A stretch of 21,381 nucleotides of DNA, taken from positions 1 through 21,381 of IMG/VR virus record IMGVR_UViG_3300044700_000275. One strand, written 5' to 3'. Under the pieces are notes generated by a model. That model worked only from the letters and a program-made list of their open reading frames with translations. It was not told where the DNA came from and ran no database searches. Below are positions 18,228 to 21,381 of this stretch, in pieces. How positions within the stretch are numbered: the stretch's first letter is position 1; each line of letters begins with the position of its first letter. Both the position numbers and the translations under genes were made by a program. Source of the stretch: a virus.

Positions 18228-19136
18228 ATGTCTTTTGCTGATCTTAAGCGTAAATCCCAGAACAACTTTGAGTTCCTCCAGAAGGAACTTGAAAAGTCTG
18301 CCAGCGGTAAGCAGGTTGACGAACGTTTCTGGAAGCCCGAGGTTGATGCTGCTGGTAACGGTTATGCCGTGATCCGCTTTCTGCCTGCTCCTGAAGGGGA
18401 GACTGTGCCCTGGGCGAAACTATACTCCCACGCCTTCCAAGGTCCTGGTGGTTGGTACATCGAGAACTCGTTGACTACCCTTAACGAGAAGGACCCTGTT
18501 GGTGAGATCAACCGTCGCCTGTGGAACAGCGGTGGTGATGATGATAAAGAGACTGCCCGTAAGCAGAAGCGTAAGCTCTCTTACTACAGCAACGTCTATG
18601 TGGTGAAGGATCCTAAGCACCCCGAGAATGAGGGTCGTGTGTTCCTGTATAAGTATGGCAAGAAGATCCATGATAAGATCCTTGCTGCTATGCAACCTGA
18701 GTTTCAAGATGAAACCCCTGTGAATGTGTTTGATCTTTGGGAAGGTGCTAACTTCAAACTGAAGATCAAGAAGGTTGCTGGTTACTGGAACTACGATAGT
18801 TCTGAGTTCGATAGTGTCTCTGCTCTTTCTTCAGATGATACTGCGCTGGAGAAAGTCTGGAAGAGTGAATACTCCCTTGAGGCATTCACCGCTAAGGATA
18901 ACTTCAAGACCTACGAAGAACTGGAAGCACGACTGAACCTTGTGCTTGGTGTTACTTCCCGTCCTGCTCGTCCTTCCTATAGTGAAGATGAGGAAGACTT
19001 TGAACCTGTGGCAGAAGAACCCGTGTCTTCATTCCGTTCTCGTGTGACTGCTGCCCCCACTCCAGTCAAGGATGAGGCAGTTGTTGATGATGACGATGCA
19101 CTCAGCTACTTCGCCCGTCTGGCTGAAGAAGACTGA
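18228..19136 (+). CDS. 32: single-stranded DNA-binding protein gp32
   Basis: This encodes 302 residues, the length of T4 gp32. It has the basic N-terminal segment LKRKS for cooperative binding, an OB-fold core with VIRFLPAP (48-55) and GGWYIENSLTTL (74-85), and an acidic C terminus ending in Asp-rich residues that recruits replication partners. It coats single-stranded DNA at the phage fork. The protein contains no cysteine, so the structural zinc site of T4 gp32 is absent. A dedicated promoter lies at 18143-18172 with a leader of about 50 bases without a clear ribosome site, and a strong terminator follows. Codons are optimal-looking, fitting high expression. Confidence 0.96.
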   Translation: MSFADLKRKSQNNFEFLQKELEKSASGKQVDERFWKPEVDAAGNGYAVIRFLPAPEGETVPWAKLYSHAFQGPGGWYIENSLTTLNEKDPVGEINRRLWNSGGDDDKETARKQKRKLSYYSNVYVVKDPKHPENEGRVFLYKYGKKIHDKILAAMQPEFQDETPVNVFDLWEGANFKLKIKKVAGYWNYDSSEFDSVSALSSDDTALEKVWKSEYSLEAFTAKDNFKTYEELEARLNLVLGVTSRPARPSYSEDEEDFEPVAEEPVSSFRSRVTAAPTPVKDEAVVDDDDALSYFARLAEED

Positions 19137-19160
19137 AATCAAAATTGAAAACTGATTTCA

Positions 19161-19193
19161 TTGGCGGGGAAAAAATTTCCCGCCAATTTTTTT
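19161..19193 (+). terminator. strong intrinsic terminator after gp32
   Basis: TTGGCGGG (19161-19168) pairs with CCCGCCAA (19179-19186), extended inward by GAAA/TTTC pairing, followed by seven T. It lies at the convergence of gp32 with the baseplate genes. Confidence 0.9.
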
Positions 19194-19204
19194 GTCAAAA
19201 AAGT

Positions 19205-19834
19205 TTAGTTGGTTTTCTTTAGTTGCTGTGTAACATAGTTACCAGACTTCTTGTAGAGATTTTGCTTTCTGAAATCATCCACAAATGCTTGTAAATATAC
19301 TGGTTTTAGCAAATAGATTTCTCTCTTTTTTTCATTCTCTGCTGTGTAATGTTCAATGATTGTAACTGGTCTACACAATTCGTTTCCAGATTTAGTTACA
19401 ATTTGACCATTCACGTTTAGTTTATGTGTTTTGTTGTAGAATGCTTGATCTACATGTAATCCAGTAGGGTATGGACCATATTCATAAGTCTCGTAGTGAT
19501 GAATGGTGCCATATGGATCGCTGAATTCCTTTTCTACTACCTTAGACAATTCATAGTTAGTCATCGGCCAATCGTACTGAGCATTGACCATGTTGTTTGT
19601 CAGAAGAATGACCCAATCATAGAATGGATCACCGTAAAGTCTATCTGCCAAAGTATCGGGTCTATCACCATCTACAATTGTATATTTTGTAAAGAATACA
19701 ACGTATGAAAAGATTTCATCATTGACTTTGTATCTACGGAAGAAGTTCTTGGCAGTGATAAAATCTGCTTCCGAAAAAGGATAACTGATTGGTTTCTCGT
19801 CGTATGAGATATTGGGAACGATTGAAAAAAACAT
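19205..19834 (-). CDS. 53: baseplate wedge protein gp53
   Basis: This encodes 209 residues. The conserved stretch DRPDTLADRLYGDPFYDWVI (57-76), a LysM-like element shared by gp53 proteins, is followed by LLTNNMVNAQYDWP. The N terminus (FFSIVPNISYDE) is also typical. gp53 is the last component added to each wedge of the T4 baseplate and joins wedges around the hub. It is transcribed after gp48 with a one-base gap, ends just before the gp32 terminator and is probably expressed late from a promoter upstream of the window edge. Confidence 0.93.
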   Translation of the reverse strand: MFFSIVPNISYDEKPISYPFSEADFITAKNFFRRYKVNDEIFSYVVFFTKYTIVDGDRPDTLADRLYGDPFYDWVILLTNNMVNAQYDWPMTNYELSKVVEKEFSDPYGTIHHYETYEYGPYPTGLHVDQAFYNKTHKLNVNGQIVTKSGNELCRPVTIIEHYTAENEKKREIYLLKPVYLQAFVDDFRKQNLYKKSGNYVTQQLKKTN

Positions 19835-19835
19835 T

Positions 19836-20969
19836 TTAGTAACCTGCCTCTATATCTTCTCTGAAGATGAGTTTTGTTTCTTGGAAGTTTAATGACAGTT
19901 GATAAGCAACCATACGTCCATCTCTTGTTGTAGCATATGTCCCATCAGGAGTATAACTAACATCAACCTGAGTAAGAGCACATATTTTATACTGTGGGAC
20001 ATTAATGTTTAGTGTTCCGCCACGCATAAATGATACTCTACAAAGATCTGGAACTCTAATAAAGTTTGCTGCCAAGGAATTATTTTCTCCTCCAAACAAC
20101 GCTCCAATATCTAAAGTAAATAGATTTCCCAATGCGGCTCCACCTGGATCTCTATAATCAGAGTTTCCATATGGAAGCATTCCTTTTTTGAATGTTTTGA
20201 TGATCTCTTCTATATTATTCGCTTCACTTGAACTTCTTGGTACTAATTTGTAATTAAGTGAAAAGTTACGCATATCCAATCCAGAAAATAATAACTCGGA
20301 ATTTGGGTTTAAAATAACCCCTCTTGTACCAGCAAAAAATTCATCAAGTGAAACACTTTCTCCAGTAATTTTACCAATCGCAGCGTTAACCAGTTGAGCT
20401 CCTGCTATAGGTACAATTTTTGTTAAAGCTTCATCAAGTGTTGTTAAACCTTGAGTTAATTTATCTGCTGGAGTTTCTCCCCCAGCAGCTTTCATTATCC
20501 CTGCGCCAATATTACTGAAGTTTTTGCCAGTCCAGTTAGTTTTAAATCCAGTACTTATATCTTCTGGCATATAAAGCATAATGTTTGGCAACTTTGATGG
20601 AGAATATTCTTGTGCTGAAGAGTTATAGCTCGCTGTTGGGTTGACATTTCTGCTTACATCATTACTATCTGCTTTAAATGGAGGACTATATTCAAAAAAT
20701 TGAAATAGAACGTAATCTGTATCAGCACCAATTTCTGGATCACTGGGATATCTTAATAATCCTTTTTTGTTTAGAGTTGGATTTTTTGGACCAGATATTG
20801 TAATCTTTTCTTGTTCCTTTGTCGCATTTTCTTGAGCTACTTTGTTAGCAGCCGCAGTTGAGGCAGAAGCAACTGGTTTTCCATCTACATCTTTAACCTG
20901 CCCAGTGGCAGTCATAGTCATACCAGGAGTGATTAACAATTCTCCCGATGTATATGGATCGTATGGCAT
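19836..20969 (-). CDS. 48: baseplate tail-tube cap protein gp48
   Basis: This encodes 377 residues. A variable N-terminal tail of about 65 residues (Thr/Ala/Lys-rich) is followed by LRYPSDPEIGADTDYVLFQF, then PNIMLYMPEDIS near 130 and a Gly/Ala-rich central part. The C-terminal region has FSLNYKLVPRSSSEANNIEE, a PDGTYATTRDGRM segment and LSLNFQETKLIF, as in cyanophage gp48 as I recall. gp48 caps the baseplate hub and starts tail-tube polymerisation. It shares one base with the upstream gene (TAATG) and precedes gp53. gp54 is a less likely alternative. Confidence 0.85.
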   Translation of the reverse strand: MPYDPYTSGELLITPGMTMTATGQVKDVDGKPVASASTAAANKVAQENATKEQEKITISGPKNPTLNKKGLLRYPSDPEIGADTDYVLFQFFEYSPPFKADSNDVSRNVNPTASYNSSAQEYSPSKLPNIMLYMPEDISTGFKTNWTGKNFSNIGAGIMKAAGGETPADKLTQGLTTLDEALTKIVPIAGAQLVNAAIGKITGESVSLDEFFAGTRGVILNPNSELLFSGLDMRNFSLNYKLVPRSSSEANNIEEIIKTFKKGMLPYGNSDYRDPGGAALGNLFTLDIGALFGGENNSLAANFIRVPDLCRVSFMRGGTLNINVPQYKICALTQVDVSYTPDGTYATTRDGRMVAYQLSLNFQETKLIFREDIEAGY

Positions 20970-21381
20970 TACTGTGTCATCTCCCTACTTTGTTTTGTGC
21001 CGTATCCTTTTATTGTTCTGTGACCAGTAATTTTGTCATAATATTTGTCAAGTGTTTCTTTCCAAACTTCTTCTTTATTGATAGGAAATTTGACACCATT
21101 CACATCTTTGACAAAATCTTCTGTGGGCAGAAGAATAGCAGTGTCCCATTCAGCAGAAGCAAGATCAATATATAATCCCTGGACATGATTGTGTATGTAT
21201 TTATGGAAACATGCCTTCGGTATATCAATTTTTCCTTCCATCAATTTCTTGACGCCAATAATTCTTTTTTTGATCGGTAAGTAATGTAGATTTGCTCCCC
21301 AAAATTCATCTTTATTTGATTTAAAAACATAAACGAGAGGAAATCTATCATAGTAAGGTAACCATTTCATCTTTGCCTTGT
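20969..21381 (-). CDS. virion-associated protein, 5' end outside window
   Basis: At least 133 residues are visible. The frame stays open from ATG 21370 to the window edge (Lys-Ala-Lys before the Met), and proteins of this kind usually have more residues before the YYDRFPLV segment, so the real start is probably outside. Visible features are PYYDRFPLVYVF, a GANLHYLPIKKR stretch and a Lys-rich C terminus. I recall similar conserved virion proteins beside baseplate genes in T4-like marine phages. Its exact structural role is unknown. The stop overlaps the gp48 start. Confidence 0.72.
   Translation of the reverse strand, partial: KAKMKWLPYYDRFPLVYVFKSNKDEFWGANLHYLPIKKRIIGVKKLMEGKIDIPKACFHKYIHNHVQGLYIDLASAEWDTAILLPTEDFVKDVNGVKFPINKEEVWKETLDKYYDKITGHRTIKGYGTKQSREMTQ

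Noticed and set aside
1-21381. CRISPR array, insertion sequence or integrase
   Set aside because: No regular spaced repeats, transposase or recombinase signatures were seen; repeats are confined to the fibre gene and hairpins.

Overview
The window is part of the genome of a T4-like cyanomyovirus, probably infecting marine Synechococcus or Prochlorococcus. The evidence is a phage psbA (photosystem II D1) with two high-light-inducible genes, T4-type structural and replication genes (gp53, gp48, gp32, PhoH, gp33-like late coactivator, thyX), a scattered set of tRNA genes, and dense packing with ATGA/TAATG overlaps. DNA is moderately AT-rich. I see no insertion sequence, integrase or CRISPR array.

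Layout. 1-1010: tRNA-Leu(UAG), tRNA-Val(UAC) and tRNA-Ser(UGA) interspersed with two small conserved-type genes; the spacer between Leu and Val folds into nested stems. 1053-2477: a secreted outer-membrane beta-barrel-like protein followed by a polytopic DUF401-like membrane protein, a possible envelope module. 2508-3638: tRNA-Pro(UGG), a glutaredoxin, a solitary Phd/YefM-type antitoxin homologue, a small unknown, a hairpin-rich spacer, and tRNA-Gly(UCC). 3691-8625: a 1297-residue repeat-rich tail fibre/adhesin followed by four small genes, three of them encoding 82, 112 and 66 residues plus a 59-residue one.

8626-10635 (minus strand): four overlapping genes, three with Sec signal peptides and one proline-rich with a hydrophobic segment. 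10702-12455 (plus): the photosynthesis cassette hli - 28-residue membrane peptide - hli - psbA. 12529-15329: a second glutaredoxin and a run of small cyanophage-type genes, several under 60 residues, with promoter/terminator islands. 15223-19136: nucleotide and DNA metabolism (thyX, FmdB-like, phoH, RecB/MGME1-like nuclease, gp33-like, DUF1825-like, gp32), ending at a strong terminator. 19205-21381 (minus): baseplate genes gp53 and gp48 and an incomplete gene running off the window.

How it works together. Sigma70-type promoters precede tRNA-Ser, hli, psbA, glutaredoxin 2, a small ORF and gp32. T4-like late promoter motifs (TAAATA core) precede the fibre, its downstream genes and the secreted-protein operon. 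D1 and Hli would sustain photosynthesis during infection, while thyX, glutaredoxins, nuclease and gp32 serve nucleotide supply and replication. All five tRNAs have U at the wobble position and read A-ending codons.

Most unusual signals: perfect inverted repeats overlapping the core of most sigma70-like promoters, two structured intergenic RNA candidates, the outer-membrane/DUF401 pair, and the exported-protein operon with paralogous members.
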